Assembly (NCBI GenBank): GCA_030832365.1
Contig: JAURJF010000042.1
Location: 1-8,364 of the forward strand
Direction of reading: 5' to 3'
Length of the DNA stretch: 8,364 nt
From: Candidatus Nanopelagicales bacterium
GTDB taxonomy: Bacteria > Actinomycetota > Actinomycetes > Nanopelagicales > Nanopelagicaceae
Under the pieces are notes generated by a model. It was not told where the DNA came from, did not search any database, and was given only the letters and a program-made list of their open reading frames with translations. Each line of letters opens with the position of its first letter. Within the stretch, counting starts at the first letter, position 1. Positions 1-6,959 of this stretch are shown piece by piece. The position numbers and the translations under genes are program-made.

Positions 1-1449
1 GAGGGCGTTGGTCTAGCTTCATACCTTCTTATTGGATTCTGGAACCAGAAACCTGAGTATGCAACTGCTGCCAAGAAAGCATTTGTTGCAAACCGCGTTG
101 GTGACTTTGGATTATCAGTTGCAGTGATGATCGCCTTTGCTAACTTTGGCGCAGTTTCATTTATTGGAATTGAAGAAAAAGTTGGTGGAGCAAGTGAAAC
201 CGCTCTTACCGCAATGGGTCTGATGCTATTGCTAGCAGCAGTTGGTAAATCGGCTCAATTTCCACTTCAAGCCTGGCTTGGAGATGCGATGGCTGGTCCA
301 ACGCCAGTCTCAGCCTTAATCCATGCAGCAACAATGGTAACTGCTGGAGTTTATTTAATTACTCGCTCTAACTTTGTGTTTGATAACGCACCAACAGCGC
401 AGTTAGCGGTAGTAATAGTTGGAACTATCACCTTACTCTTTGGTGCGATTATCGGTATGGCAAAAGATGACATTAAGAAGGCACTTGCCGCCTCAACCAT
501 GTCACAAATTGGATACATGATTATGGCCTCAGGCTTTGGCCCTGCCGGATATGCCTTCGCGATCATGCATTTACTCACTCATGGTTTCTTCAAAGCTGGA
601 ATGTTCTTAGGTGCCGGCTCAGTGATGCATGGCATGAATGATGAAGTCAATATGCGACGCTATGGCGGACTTGCTAAATTTATGCCAATTACATCAATTA
701 CTTTTGGTCTTGGATATTTAGCAATAATTGGAGTTCCACCATTTGCTGGGTTTTATTCAAAAGATAAAATAATTGAAACTGCATTTAGTGCCGGCGGAGT
801 TCAAGGCGTTCTCTTTGGTTCTGCAGCTCTATTAGGAGCGGTGATCACAGCCTTTTATATGACTCGCCTAATGCTTATGACTTTCTTTGGTAATAAGCGT
901 TGGGCGCAAGGAAGCGAGCCTCATGAATCACCATTTTTGATGTGGGCTCCAATGGCAGTTTTGGCTGTTGGTTCAGTCGCCTCTGGCTATCTTCTCTATA
1001 GCGGCAAAGCCATTGTTAAATGGCTTGCCCCAGTTGTTGATAAGAATCAACATGAACATACAGAGTTCTTGCCTCCAATTGTTGTCACAACTCTTGCCGT
1101 CGTTGCTGTGATAATTGGAGTATCAATTGCCTTTATCAAGTATCGCGGAGAGTTATCAGAGAGCGCACCAAGTGAGGTGAGTATCTTCACCCGCGTTACT
1201 CGCAGAGATCTTCTCCAAGATGATGCAAACGAATTCCTATTTATGCGCCCTGGCCAGAAATTAACCCAGCTACTAGTCAAGACCGATGAAAGCGTTATTG
1301 ATGGAGCAGTTCGGGCCGTTGGCTCTAGCGCGCTAGGAAGTGCTAGAGGAATGCGTAAGCTTCAAACTGGATATGTAAGAAATTATGCTCTGCTAATTCT
1401 TATTGGAGCACTTGTTGCTCTCTTTACTGCCCTGGTGGTAACGCTATGA
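1..1449 (+). CDS. nuoL: NADH-quinone oxidoreductase subunit L (5'-truncated)
   Basis: Antiporter-like membrane subunit of respiratory complex I, which couples NADH:quinone electron transfer to proton pumping. The reading frame is open from base 1, so the start lies upstream of the window. The first visible residues, EGVGLASYLLIGFW, match the E. coli NuoL segment that begins at the essential Glu144, so about 143 N-terminal residues are missing; 482 residues are visible. Seen: the channel lysine in GKSAQFPLQAW (codon 83, matching E. coli Lys229), AMAGPTPVSALIHAATMVTAGVYL, DDIKKALAASTMSQIGYM, HLLTHGFFKAGMF and FYSKDKI. The C-terminal part (about codons 350-482) carries the region expected for the long lateral helix and the final membrane helix. 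The stop codon overlaps the nuoM start (ATGA), which suggests translational coupling. No frameshift or missing key residue is seen. An Mrp/MnhA-type antiporter subunit is the only real alternative, and nuoM and nuoN next door argue against it. Confidence 0.97.
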   Translation, partial: EGVGLASYLLIGFWNQKPEYATAAKKAFVANRVGDFGLSVAVMIAFANFGAVSFIGIEEKVGGASETALTAMGLMLLLAAVGKSAQFPLQAWLGDAMAGPTPVSALIHAATMVTAGVYLITRSNFVFDNAPTAQLAVVIVGTITLLFGAIIGMAKDDIKKALAASTMSQIGYMIMASGFGPAGYAFAIMHLLTHGFFKAGMFLGAGSVMHGMNDEVNMRRYGGLAKFMPITSITFGLGYLAIIGVPPFAGFYSKDKIIETAFSAGGVQGVLFGSAALLGAVITAFYMTRLMLMTFFGNKRWAQGSEPHESPFLMWAPMAVLAVGSVASGYLLYSGKAIVKWLAPVVDKNQHEHTEFLPPIVVTTLAVVAVIIGVSIAFIKYRGELSESAPSEVSIFTRVTRRDLLQDDANEFLFMRPGQKLTQLLVKTDESVIDGAVRAVGSSALGSARGMRKLQTGYVRNYALLILIGALVALFTALVVTL

Positions 1450-2957
1450 ACCTTCTAACGAGTATGGGATTACTACCTCTAATTGGCGCTGGTTTAATTG
1501 CTCTTCTTCCTGTTACTAATGTAAAGCTAATCAAACAAAGTGCTCTACTTGTTTCAGTCTTGGTTGCAGCCCTTGGAATCACCATGACAATTGGATTTGA
1601 TAGAGGCGTAACAGGCTTTCAATATATTGAGAGATATTCCTGGATTCCATCCCTTGGAATCAGCTATCAACTTGGAGTCGATGGAATATCACTAATTCTG
1701 ATTTTGCTATCAGTTCTATTAGTTCCGATTGTGATTCTAGCGGGATGGAATGAATCAGAGGGTGGTCGTTTTAGCGTTAAGACTTTCTATATCCTGATTC
1801 TCGTTCTTGAAACGATGATGATTGGTGTCTTTGCAGCAACAGATCTCTTCCTCTTTTATGTCTTCTTTGAAGCGATGCTCGTCCCGGTCTACTTCCTGAT
1901 TGGCGGTTATGGCAGCGGGGCAAGACAAGCTGCAGCAGTTAAGTTCTTGCTTTATAGCCTCTTTGGCGGCCTTTTAATGCTTGCTTCAATCATTGGAATA
2001 TTTGTGATCTCCGGAAATCAAATAGGTAGGACTTTTGATATCACCGCGCTCTCAACTCTTGAGATAGATACAACGACTCAGAACTTCTTATTCCTTGGAT
2101 TCTTTATCGCCTTTGCTATTAAAGCACCGCTCTGGCCACTTCATACCTGGCTTCCAGATGCAGCAAAGTCAGCAACTCCTGGAACTTCAGTGCTCCTTCT
2201 TGGCGTTCTAGATAAGGTTGGAACCTTCGGAATGATTCGCTACTGCGTTGAGCTATTTCCTGATGCCTCTAGAACCTTTACTCCTCTGATAATTACTCTA
2301 GCTGTGATTTCAATACTCTATGGCGCATTTCTTGCAATTGGTCAGAAGGATATTAAGTCTCTCATCGCCTTTACATCTATCTCACACTTTGGCTTTATCA
2401 CTCTAGGTATCTTTGCAATGACGACTCAATCAAACTCTGGAGCAACGCTTTATATGTTTAATCATGGCATCTCAACTGCAGCGCTCTTCTTAACAGCTGG
2501 TTGGATGATCTCTCGCCGCGGCTCTTCAACAATTGCTGACTTTGGAGGTTTGCAGAGAGTTACTCCAATTCTTGCCTGGTCATTCTTTATTGCTGGCTTG
2601 TCATCTCTAGCGCTACCAGGACTATCAAGCTTTGTTAGTGAATTCTTAGTCTTGGTCGGTACCTATACTCGCTATCCAGTTGCTGCAGTGATTGCTACCT
2701 TTGGAATCATTCTGGCAGCTCTCTATATATTGATTCCTGTGCAGAAAGCTCTTCATGGTCCAACTACTGCTGGAAATGAGAATCTGACCGATCTTAATAA
2801 GCGTGAGATTGCAGCAATTGCTCCAGTTATTGCGCTAATTGTCGCTCTTGGCTTTTATCCTAAGCCAGCCCTTGAAATTATTAATCCTGCTGCCCAAGTA
2901 ACAATTACTAAGGCGGGCTATAGTGATCCGCAGCCCCTTGTAGGAGGCGATAAATAA
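1446..2957 (+). CDS. nuoM: NADH-quinone oxidoreductase subunit M
   Basis: Second antiporter-like proton-pumping subunit of complex I, an integral membrane protein of 503 residues (the family is usually about 490-540). Seen: the essential helix-5 glutamate E142 in FFEAMLVPVYFLIGGYG, the channel lysine K226 in IKAPLWPLHTWLPDAAKSAT with H233, K257 in LLLGVLDKVGTFGMIRY, and the second half-channel motif GQKDIKSLIAFTSISHFGF. These correspond to E. coli NuoM E144, K234 and K265. The start ATG at 1446 overlaps the nuoL stop by four bases. Only a weak GGTGG lies upstream, so ribosomes finishing nuoL probably reinitiate here. The C-terminal region has the usual PxQKALHGP-type segment and a soluble tail. 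It is in the nuo operon between nuoL and nuoN, the normal order. Nothing is anomalous. Confidence 0.98.
   Translation: MNLLTSMGLLPLIGAGLIALLPVTNVKLIKQSALLVSVLVAALGITMTIGFDRGVTGFQYIERYSWIPSLGISYQLGVDGISLILILLSVLLVPIVILAGWNESEGGRFSVKTFYILILVLETMMIGVFAATDLFLFYVFFEAMLVPVYFLIGGYGSGARQAAAVKFLLYSLFGGLLMLASIIGIFVISGNQIGRTFDITALSTLEIDTTTQNFLFLGFFIAFAIKAPLWPLHTWLPDAAKSATPGTSVLLLGVLDKVGTFGMIRYCVELFPDASRTFTPLIITLAVISILYGAFLAIGQKDIKSLIAFTSISHFGFITLGIFAMTTQSNSGATLYMFNHGISTAALFLTAGWMISRRGSSTIADFGGLQRVTPILAWSFFIAGLSSLALPGLSSFVSEFLVLVGTYTRYPVAAVIATFGIILAALYILIPVQKALHGPTTAGNENLTDLNKREIAAIAPVIALIVALGFYPKPALEIINPAAQVTITKAGYSDPQPLVGGDK
2941..2947 (+). promoter_or_regulatory. Ribosome binding site of nuoN
   Basis: TAGGAGG, a near-perfect Shine-Dalgarno sequence, lies inside the last codons of nuoM with 9 bases before the ATG at 2957. 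It supports that start. It also means nuoN can recruit ribosomes directly as well as by coupling to nuoM, unlike nuoM and the polyprenyl synthase gene, which lack a good site. Confidence 0.8.
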
Positions 2958-4474
2958 TGGGTTTTCAATCACCGGCTCTGGAATATGGCGCTCTAGCGCC
3001 AATGTTAATTATCTTTGGCGCAGCAATTATTGGAGTCATTGTTGAAGCTTTTGCAGCAGCAAGGCTGAGAGCTCCAATTCAACTAGCAATATCACTAGGC
3101 GCTGTTGTCTTAAGCCTTTCTCAAGTTTGGCGCCTTCGCGGTAGCGCTACAACAACTGCTGCTGTTAATTCCGTAGTAATTGATGGACCAGTACTATTTA
3201 TGCAAGGAACAATTTTAATTCTCTCACTCTTTGCATTCTTTCTAATTGCAGATATCGATGCCTTTGCCGCTCAAGCCTCTGCTGTGCCAGGTTCTAATGA
3301 AGAAGCAAAAGCTCTTCAATCTGGAAAGATTCAAACTGAGGTCTATCCCCTAACCCTCTTTGCAGTTGGTGGCATGATGTTATTCCCAGCTGCTAATGAT
3401 TTAATCACTTTGTTTGTTGCACTAGAGGTTCTCTCGCTACCTCTTTATTTAATGGCAGGACTTTCACGTAGACGTAGACTCTTATCCCAAGAGGCAGCAC
3501 TTAAATACTTCTTACTAGGGGCATATTCATCAGCCTTCTTCTTATTTGGCGCAGCTTTTCTCTATGGATTTGCAGGAGATGTCTCTCTTGCAGGAATTAG
3601 AAGCGCTGTTTCAGGTGGTCCAGGAAATGATGTCTTCCTAATTATTGGCATGGTCTCACTTAGCGTTGGCCTACTATTTAAAGTGGGCGCGGCTCCATTT
3701 CACTCCTGGACCCCTGATGTTTATCAAGGAGCGCCTACTCCAATTACTGCCTTTATGGCAGCAGCCACAAAGGTTGCAGCATTTGGCGCGATGCTTCGAA
3801 TTTTCTATGTCTCACTTGGCGGGGCGGTCTATAGCTGGAAGCCGATCTTTACTGCGGTTGCAATTCTGACGATGGTTGTTGGTTCAGTTATCGCTATTGC
3901 CCAGAGAGATATCAAGCGAATGTTGGCCTATTCCTCAATAGCCCACGCTGGTTTTCTGCTCACCGGAGTTATCGCTCTTAATCAAGAGGGTCTAAAGGCA
4001 TCGCTCTTCTATTTAGCTAGCTATGGAGTTGCAACTATTGGAGCTTTTGCCATTGTGACTTTAGTTAGAGATTCATCTGGCGAAGTTGGAGATCTAAACC
4101 GCTGGGTGGGACTTGCTAAACGCTCACCAGCTATGGCTTTAATCTTCTCACTATTTCTTCTCTCCTTTGCAGGAATTCCACTTACCGCTGGCTTTATTGG
4201 AAAATTCACAATCTTCACTGCTGCTTATGAGAGTGGAAATATTGCAGTAGTCGTCGCAGGTGTTTTATCAAGTGCAATCGCTGCTTTCTTCTATATCAGA
4301 GTAATTGTCATGATTTTCTTTACAGATCCAGAAGAAGATACTGTGACGGTAACAATTCCTTCTCTTTATACCAACTTAACAATTTGGATTGCAGCTATTG
4401 CAACTCTTGCGCTGGGAATATTCCCTGCGCCATTTCTTGACTTCATTGCAACCTTTGCAACCTTCACACGTTAA
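2957..4474 (+). CDS. nuoN: NADH-quinone oxidoreductase subunit N
   Basis: Third antiporter-like subunit of complex I, lying in the membrane arm next to the small subunits; 505 residues, within the family range. Seen: E157 in LFVALEVLSLPLYLM, a basic RRRR patch followed by the conserved EAALKYFLLGAYSSAFFLFG, the channel lysine K242 in LLFKVGAAPFHSWTPDVYQGAPTP with H249, K272 in MAAATKVAAFG, and AQRDIKRMLAYSSIAHAGF around K320. These match the functional E133/K217/K247 set of E. coli NuoN. The start at 2957 shares one base with the nuoM stop (TAATG) and has a strong Shine-Dalgarno upstream. A loop at about residues 105-128, rich in A, S, E and K, is probably the extra-membrane insertion between early helices. 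It closes the nuo operon proper; the next gene follows after two bases. Confidence 0.98.
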   Translation: MGFQSPALEYGALAPMLIIFGAAIIGVIVEAFAAARLRAPIQLAISLGAVVLSLSQVWRLRGSATTTAAVNSVVIDGPVLFMQGTILILSLFAFFLIADIDAFAAQASAVPGSNEEAKALQSGKIQTEVYPLTLFAVGGMMLFPAANDLITLFVALEVLSLPLYLMAGLSRRRRLLSQEAALKYFLLGAYSSAFFLFGAAFLYGFAGDVSLAGIRSAVSGGPGNDVFLIIGMVSLSVGLLFKVGAAPFHSWTPDVYQGAPTPITAFMAAATKVAAFGAMLRIFYVSLGGAVYSWKPIFTAVAILTMVVGSVIAIAQRDIKRMLAYSSIAHAGFLLTGVIALNQEGLKASLFYLASYGVATIGAFAIVTLVRDSSGEVGDLNRWVGLAKRSPAMALIFSLFLLSFAGIPLTAGFIGKFTIFTAAYESGNIAVVVAGVLSSAIAAFFYIRVIVMIFFTDPEEDTVTVTIPSLYTNLTIWIAAIATLALGIFPAPFLDFIATFATFTR

Positions 4475-4476
4475 TT

Positions 4477-5463
4477 ATGGCTAGCCTAGGAATTGCCAAT
4501 CTTGATAAAGACCTTGAAAGAGAGCTAATAGCTGGCCTTGATCAAGTTGAAGCGCTCTTAAGTAGCCATATCCAGGGCGATTACCCATTACTAATCGAGA
4601 CCTCTCGCCATTTAGTTGAAGCTGGGGGAAAACGTTTTCGTCCTCTAATTACTCTTCTTGCCTCTCATTTTGGCAAGGGACAGAGCGATCAAGTGATTGC
4701 AGCAGCAGTTGTATGCGAGCTCACTCATGTAGCAACCCTCTATCACGACGATGTAATGGATGAAGCTAAATTAAGACGAGGAGTGACTAGCGCTAATAGC
4801 CGTTGGAGTAATACGGTTGCAATTCTTACTGGAGATTACCTCTTCTCAAAGGCCTCAGATTTACTGGCAGATCTAGGGCCAGAGGCGGTTCGCCTGCAGG
4901 CAAAGACCTTTGAAAGGCTGGTTATTGGCCAGATTCAAGAGACGCAAGGAGCAAAAACTGGAGTTGAGGCCCTTAATCATTATCTCCAAGTTGTTTCAGA
5001 TAAGACTGGATCGCTAATTGCAACTAGCGCTCGTTTCGGAGCGATGCTTTCAGGAGCTGATAGAGAGATAGTGGAAACGCTAACTAAATTTGGAGAAAAA
5101 ATTGGCATTGCTTTTCAATTAGCTGATGATGTGATTGATATTAGCAGCGATGCATCTCAATCAGGCAAAGTTCCAGGAACAGATCTAAAAGAGGGAATAC
5201 CAACCCTTGTAACTCTGCAGATTATGAGCTCTAAACTCGATGAAGATCAAGAACTAAAACTATTACTACAGAGCCCAATACCTGAAGAGAAAATTGCGGA
5301 AGTACTTATCAAGCTTCGCCAGCACAGCGCGCTTAAGGATGCAAAGAGCTATCTTCACAACTTATCGCGTCAAGCTAAGCAACTTCTAGAACCACTTCCA
5401 GCAATACCTGCTCGCAGCGCTCTAGAGGGCCTTTGCGATGCCGTCATCGAGCGGACGGCTTGA
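4477..5463 (+). CDS. Long-chain (E)-polyprenyl diphosphate synthase
   Basis: Trans-isoprenyl diphosphate synthase of 328 residues that extends an allylic diphosphate with IPP to make the prenyl tail of the respiratory quinone (menaquinone is expected in actinobacteria). Seen: GGKRFRP (residues 50-56, IPP binding), the first aspartate-rich motif DDVMD (91-95) followed by RRG, the second motif DDVID (217-221), and GKVPGTDLKEGIPT (230-243). The residue five before the first motif is a small Ala (ATLYHDD) and the motif has no insertion, a pattern typical of long-chain enzymes (C35-C50) rather than FPP or GGPP synthases. The exact length cannot be read from sequence. The ATG is two bases after the nuoN stop with no Shine-Dalgarno, so it is probably co-transcribed and translated by reinitiation. 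Its last 14 codons overlap the convergent rarD. The family name could be IspB-, HepT- or GrcC-like, so no symbol is given. Confidence 0.93.
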   Translation: MASLGIANLDKDLERELIAGLDQVEALLSSHIQGDYPLLIETSRHLVEAGGKRFRPLITLLASHFGKGQSDQVIAAAVVCELTHVATLYHDDVMDEAKLRRGVTSANSRWSNTVAILTGDYLFSKASDLLADLGPEAVRLQAKTFERLVIGQIQETQGAKTGVEALNHYLQVVSDKTGSLIATSARFGAMLSGADREIVETLTKFGEKIGIAFQLADDVIDISSDASQSGKVPGTDLKEGIPTLVTLQIMSSKLDEDQELKLLLQSPIPEEKIAEVLIKLRQHSALKDAKSYLHNLSRQAKQLLEPLPAIPARSALEGLCDAVIERTA

Positions 5464-6321
5464 TCGATATAGATCTCTGCTTAATACAGCTAGAGCCAGC
5501 CAGATAAAAGCAAATCCAATTACTTTAGTCATTGATATATCTTCATTATTTATATAAATACCGATAAAGAACATAATTGTTGGAGTTATATACTGCAAGA
5601 GTCCAACTGTGCTTAGCGGCAATCTTGTAGTTGATCCATTAAATAGAAGTAGCGGAATAACAGTTGCAGCGCCAGCCCCAAAGAGCAGTATGGAGATGGT
5701 CCATGTTGAGCCAAATTCAGCGCTGCCATTACCTTGGATAATAAGAAGAAAGACTAAGTTGGGCAGAAAAGCAAAGAGTGTCTCTAAAGATAAAGTCTCA
5801 AGAGCTCCAAGATTTAGCGACTTTTTAATCAAGCTATAACTTCCCCAGGAGATTGCTAAAACCAGTGCAATCCAAGGAAGTGAGCCATATCCAAGGGTAA
5901 GAATCACTACTCCTGCTGCGGCCAGAGCCACAGCGATCCATTGCGCTGGCCTTAATTTCTCACGAAGCAAGAGAACTCCGAAGGTGACGTTAATGAGCGG
6001 AGTTATGTAGTAACCAAGTGCTGCCTCAATCACTCGATTAACAGTTACTGACCAGATGTAAACACCCCAATTAATTGTCAATAAACCTGAGGCTAAAAAT
6101 AAGAGAGAAAAAGTCCGCGAGGAACGGACCATCTCATATGCGCTCTTTAATTGTTTTCTTAAAGCAAGGAGTGAAACACAGATAAGAAGTGACCAGATTC
6201 CACGGTGAGCCAATATTTCATAGGCGCCAGCTTCTTCAACTAGCTTCCAATAAAGAGGCAGTAGCCCCCAGATGATGTAAGCAGAGACACCAAAAAGTAG
6301 ACCCTTATTAACTTTGGTCAT
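5422..6321 (-). CDS. rarD: RarD protein, EamA/DMT-family permease
   Basis: Integral membrane protein of 299 residues (E. coli RarD is 296) with about ten predicted helices, in the EamA drug/metabolite transporter family. Matches to RarD along its length: AYIIWGLLPLYWKL (14-27), EILAHRGIWS (35-44), NWGVYIWSV (84-92), IEAALGYYITPLINV (98-112), EKLRPAQWIAV (121-131), TTRLPLSTVGLLQYITPT (231-248) and GFAFIWLALAV (269-279). The substrate is unknown; the 'chloramphenicol-sensitive' label of the family does not establish drug transport. The ATG overlaps the yajQ stop (ATGA) and has no Shine-Dalgarno, so translation is probably coupled to yajQ. The C-terminal tail (YRSSRPLDDGIAKAL) runs about ten residues past where E. 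coli RarD ends and is encoded inside the convergent polyprenyl synthase gene. Confidence 0.93.
   Translation of the reverse strand: MTKVNKGLLFGVSAYIIWGLLPLYWKLVEEAGAYEILAHRGIWSLLICVSLLALRKQLKSAYEMVRSSRTFSLLFLASGLLTINWGVYIWSVTVNRVIEAALGYYITPLINVTFGVLLLREKLRPAQWIAVALAAAGVVILTLGYGSLPWIALVLAISWGSYSLIKKSLNLGALETLSLETLFAFLPNLVFLLIIQGNGSAEFGSTWTISILLFGAGAATVIPLLLFNGSTTRLPLSTVGLLQYITPTIMFFIGIYINNEDISMTKVIGFAFIWLALAVLSRDLYRSSRPLDDGIAKAL
5440..5459 (+). terminator. Inverted repeat in the convergent gene overlap, possible terminator
   Basis: GCCGTC (5440-5445) and GACGGC (5454-5459) form a perfect six-base GC-rich stem with an eight-base loop. It ends one base before the stop codon of the polyprenyl synthase gene (TGA, 5461-5463). 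Its position suits a stem-loop at the end of the nuo-polyprenyl synthase transcript, but no T-run follows. Read from the rarD side, the stem comes before the rarD stop, so it should not be the rarD terminator. Function is inference. Confidence 0.3.
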
Positions 6322-6806
6322 CGATAGTTGGTGAACTGAACAGCAAAGTCCAGTTTAGCTCCCTTAATTAGCGCAATAGCGCCCTGCAAATCATCTCGGC
6401 TCTTACTTGAGACTCTAAGTTCCTCTCCTTGAATCTGCGCTCTAACAGATTTAGGCCCCTCATCTTTTAATAGCTTTGTGATCTTCTTAGCATTTTCCTG
6501 CGAGATTCCCTCTTTTACGGTGCAGAAGATTCGAAAAACTTTGCCGCTCTGAGCTGGCTCTGCAATATCAAGATGCTTGAGCGATACAGCCCTTTTAATC
6601 ATCTTCTCTTTTAAAACATCAAGGGCTGCTTTTACTCGCTCTTCAGTTTCAGCCTCAACCAAGATCTTTTCGCCAGACATTTCAATCTTTACCCCAGTAT
6701 TTTTAAAATCAAAACGGGTGGCAACCTCGCGCGCAGCTTGGTTTAGAGCGTTATCTAGCTCCATCCGATCAACTTTGGAAACAACATCAAAACTGCTATC
6801 AGCCAT
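6318..6806 (-). CDS. yajQ: YajQ family nucleotide-binding protein (UPF0234)
   Basis: Small cytoplasmic protein of 162 residues, the standard length for the family (about 160-165). Seen: the N-terminal signature SFDVVSKVD with ELDNALNQA (5-24), RFDFKN (31-36), KEGI (98-101) with AKKITKLLKDEGPKSVRAQIQGEELRV split over 106-132, SSKSRDDLQ (133-141), and the diagnostic C-terminus VQFTNYR (156-162). YajQ has two ferredoxin-like halves. Homologues in Xanthomonas and other bacteria bind cyclic di-GMP and act with transcription factors; whether this one does cannot be told from sequence. The chosen ATG gives the exact family N-terminus. It has no Shine-Dalgarno but sits six bases after a TACGGT -10 element, so the mRNA is probably leaderless. 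The stop overlaps the rarD start by four bases, forming a two-gene operon. Confidence 0.96.
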   Translation of the reverse strand: MADSSFDVVSKVDRMELDNALNQAAREVATRFDFKNTGVKIEMSGEKILVEAETEERVKAALDVLKEKMIKRAVSLKHLDIAEPAQSGKVFRIFCTVKEGISQENAKKITKLLKDEGPKSVRAQIQGEELRVSSKSRDDLQGAIALIKGAKLDFAVQFTNYR

Positions 6807-6812
6807 GGCCCT

Positions 6813-6818
6813 ACCGTA
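6813..6818 (-). promoter_or_regulatory. Probable leaderless promoter (-10 element) of yajQ
   Basis: Reading the minus strand, TACGGT fits the actinobacterial TAnnnT -10 pattern and is followed by AGGGCC and then the yajQ ATG. Transcription starting about seven bases after the -10 would begin at the A of the start codon, the geometry of leaderless genes common in actinobacteria. No convincing -35 (TTGACA-like) is seen at 16-19 bases spacing, which is common for such promoters. Confidence 0.5.
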
Positions 6819-6874
6819 TCGCGTGAGGATTTTGAGCGAGAAATCGCTGGTTATTTGAGCCCCAGCTGACCTAT

Positions 6875-6880
6875 TAGAAT
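6875..6880 (+). promoter_or_regulatory. Candidate -10 element for the aldolase gene
   Basis: TAGAAT is a close match to the TATAAT/TAnnnT consensus in the 153-bp divergent spacer. It predicts a start near 6887 and a leader of about 70 bases before the aldolase ATG. There is no good -35; the best-placed sequence is a T-rich stretch around 6851-6857, which abuts the upstream region of the yajQ promoter. Confidence 0.4.
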
Positions 6881-6888
6881 TAGAGCCT

Positions 6889-6924
6889 TCTCGGATTCAG
6901 CGTTGTATGCGAGGTAATCGGAGA
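6889..6924 (+). other. Imperfect stem-loop in the aldolase leader
   Basis: TCTCGGATT (6889-6897) can pair with AATCGGAGA (6916-6924): eight of nine positions pair, with one central G-G mismatch and an 18-base loop. It would start at or just after the predicted transcription start and end about 25 bases before the Shine-Dalgarno. I recognise no riboswitch family. It could be a chance inverted repeat. Confidence 0.3.
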
Positions 6925-6948
6925 TTTCTAGCCCAATAAACAGCTCTT

Positions 6949-6954
6949 AAGGAG
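6949..6954 (+). promoter_or_regulatory. Ribosome binding site of the aldolase gene
   Basis: AAGGAG, five bases before the ATG at 6960. It is a strong Shine-Dalgarno at normal spacing and fixes this start codon. It contrasts with the yajQ gene across the spacer, which has none. Confidence 0.85.
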
Positions 6955-6959
6955 TATCG

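Noticed and set aside
1323..1348. Perfect 12-bp palindrome CTAGCGCGCTAG (1325-1336) and overlapping 7-bp inverted repeat near the end of nuoL
   Set aside because: It lies inside well-conserved coding sequence (SSALGSARG) and is explained by repeated Leu/Ala/Ser/Arg codons; no regulatory context.
2987..3000. GGCGCT-CT-AGCGCC inverted repeat about 30 bases inside nuoN
   Set aside because: Short, within codons for Gly-Ala-Leu-Ala, with a tiny loop; CTA-GCG codon pairs recur through the window, so chance is sufficient.
3645..3869. Open frame inside nuoN in another frame (+), starting MAWSHLALAYYLKW
   Set aside because: It is a shadow of the nuoN reading frame, which carries the conserved channel lysines here; no ribosome site or family match.
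6577..6858. 93-codon plus-strand frame antisense to yajQ and crossing its promoter
   Set aside because: It is a shadow of yajQ, whose full-length protein matches its family end to end.
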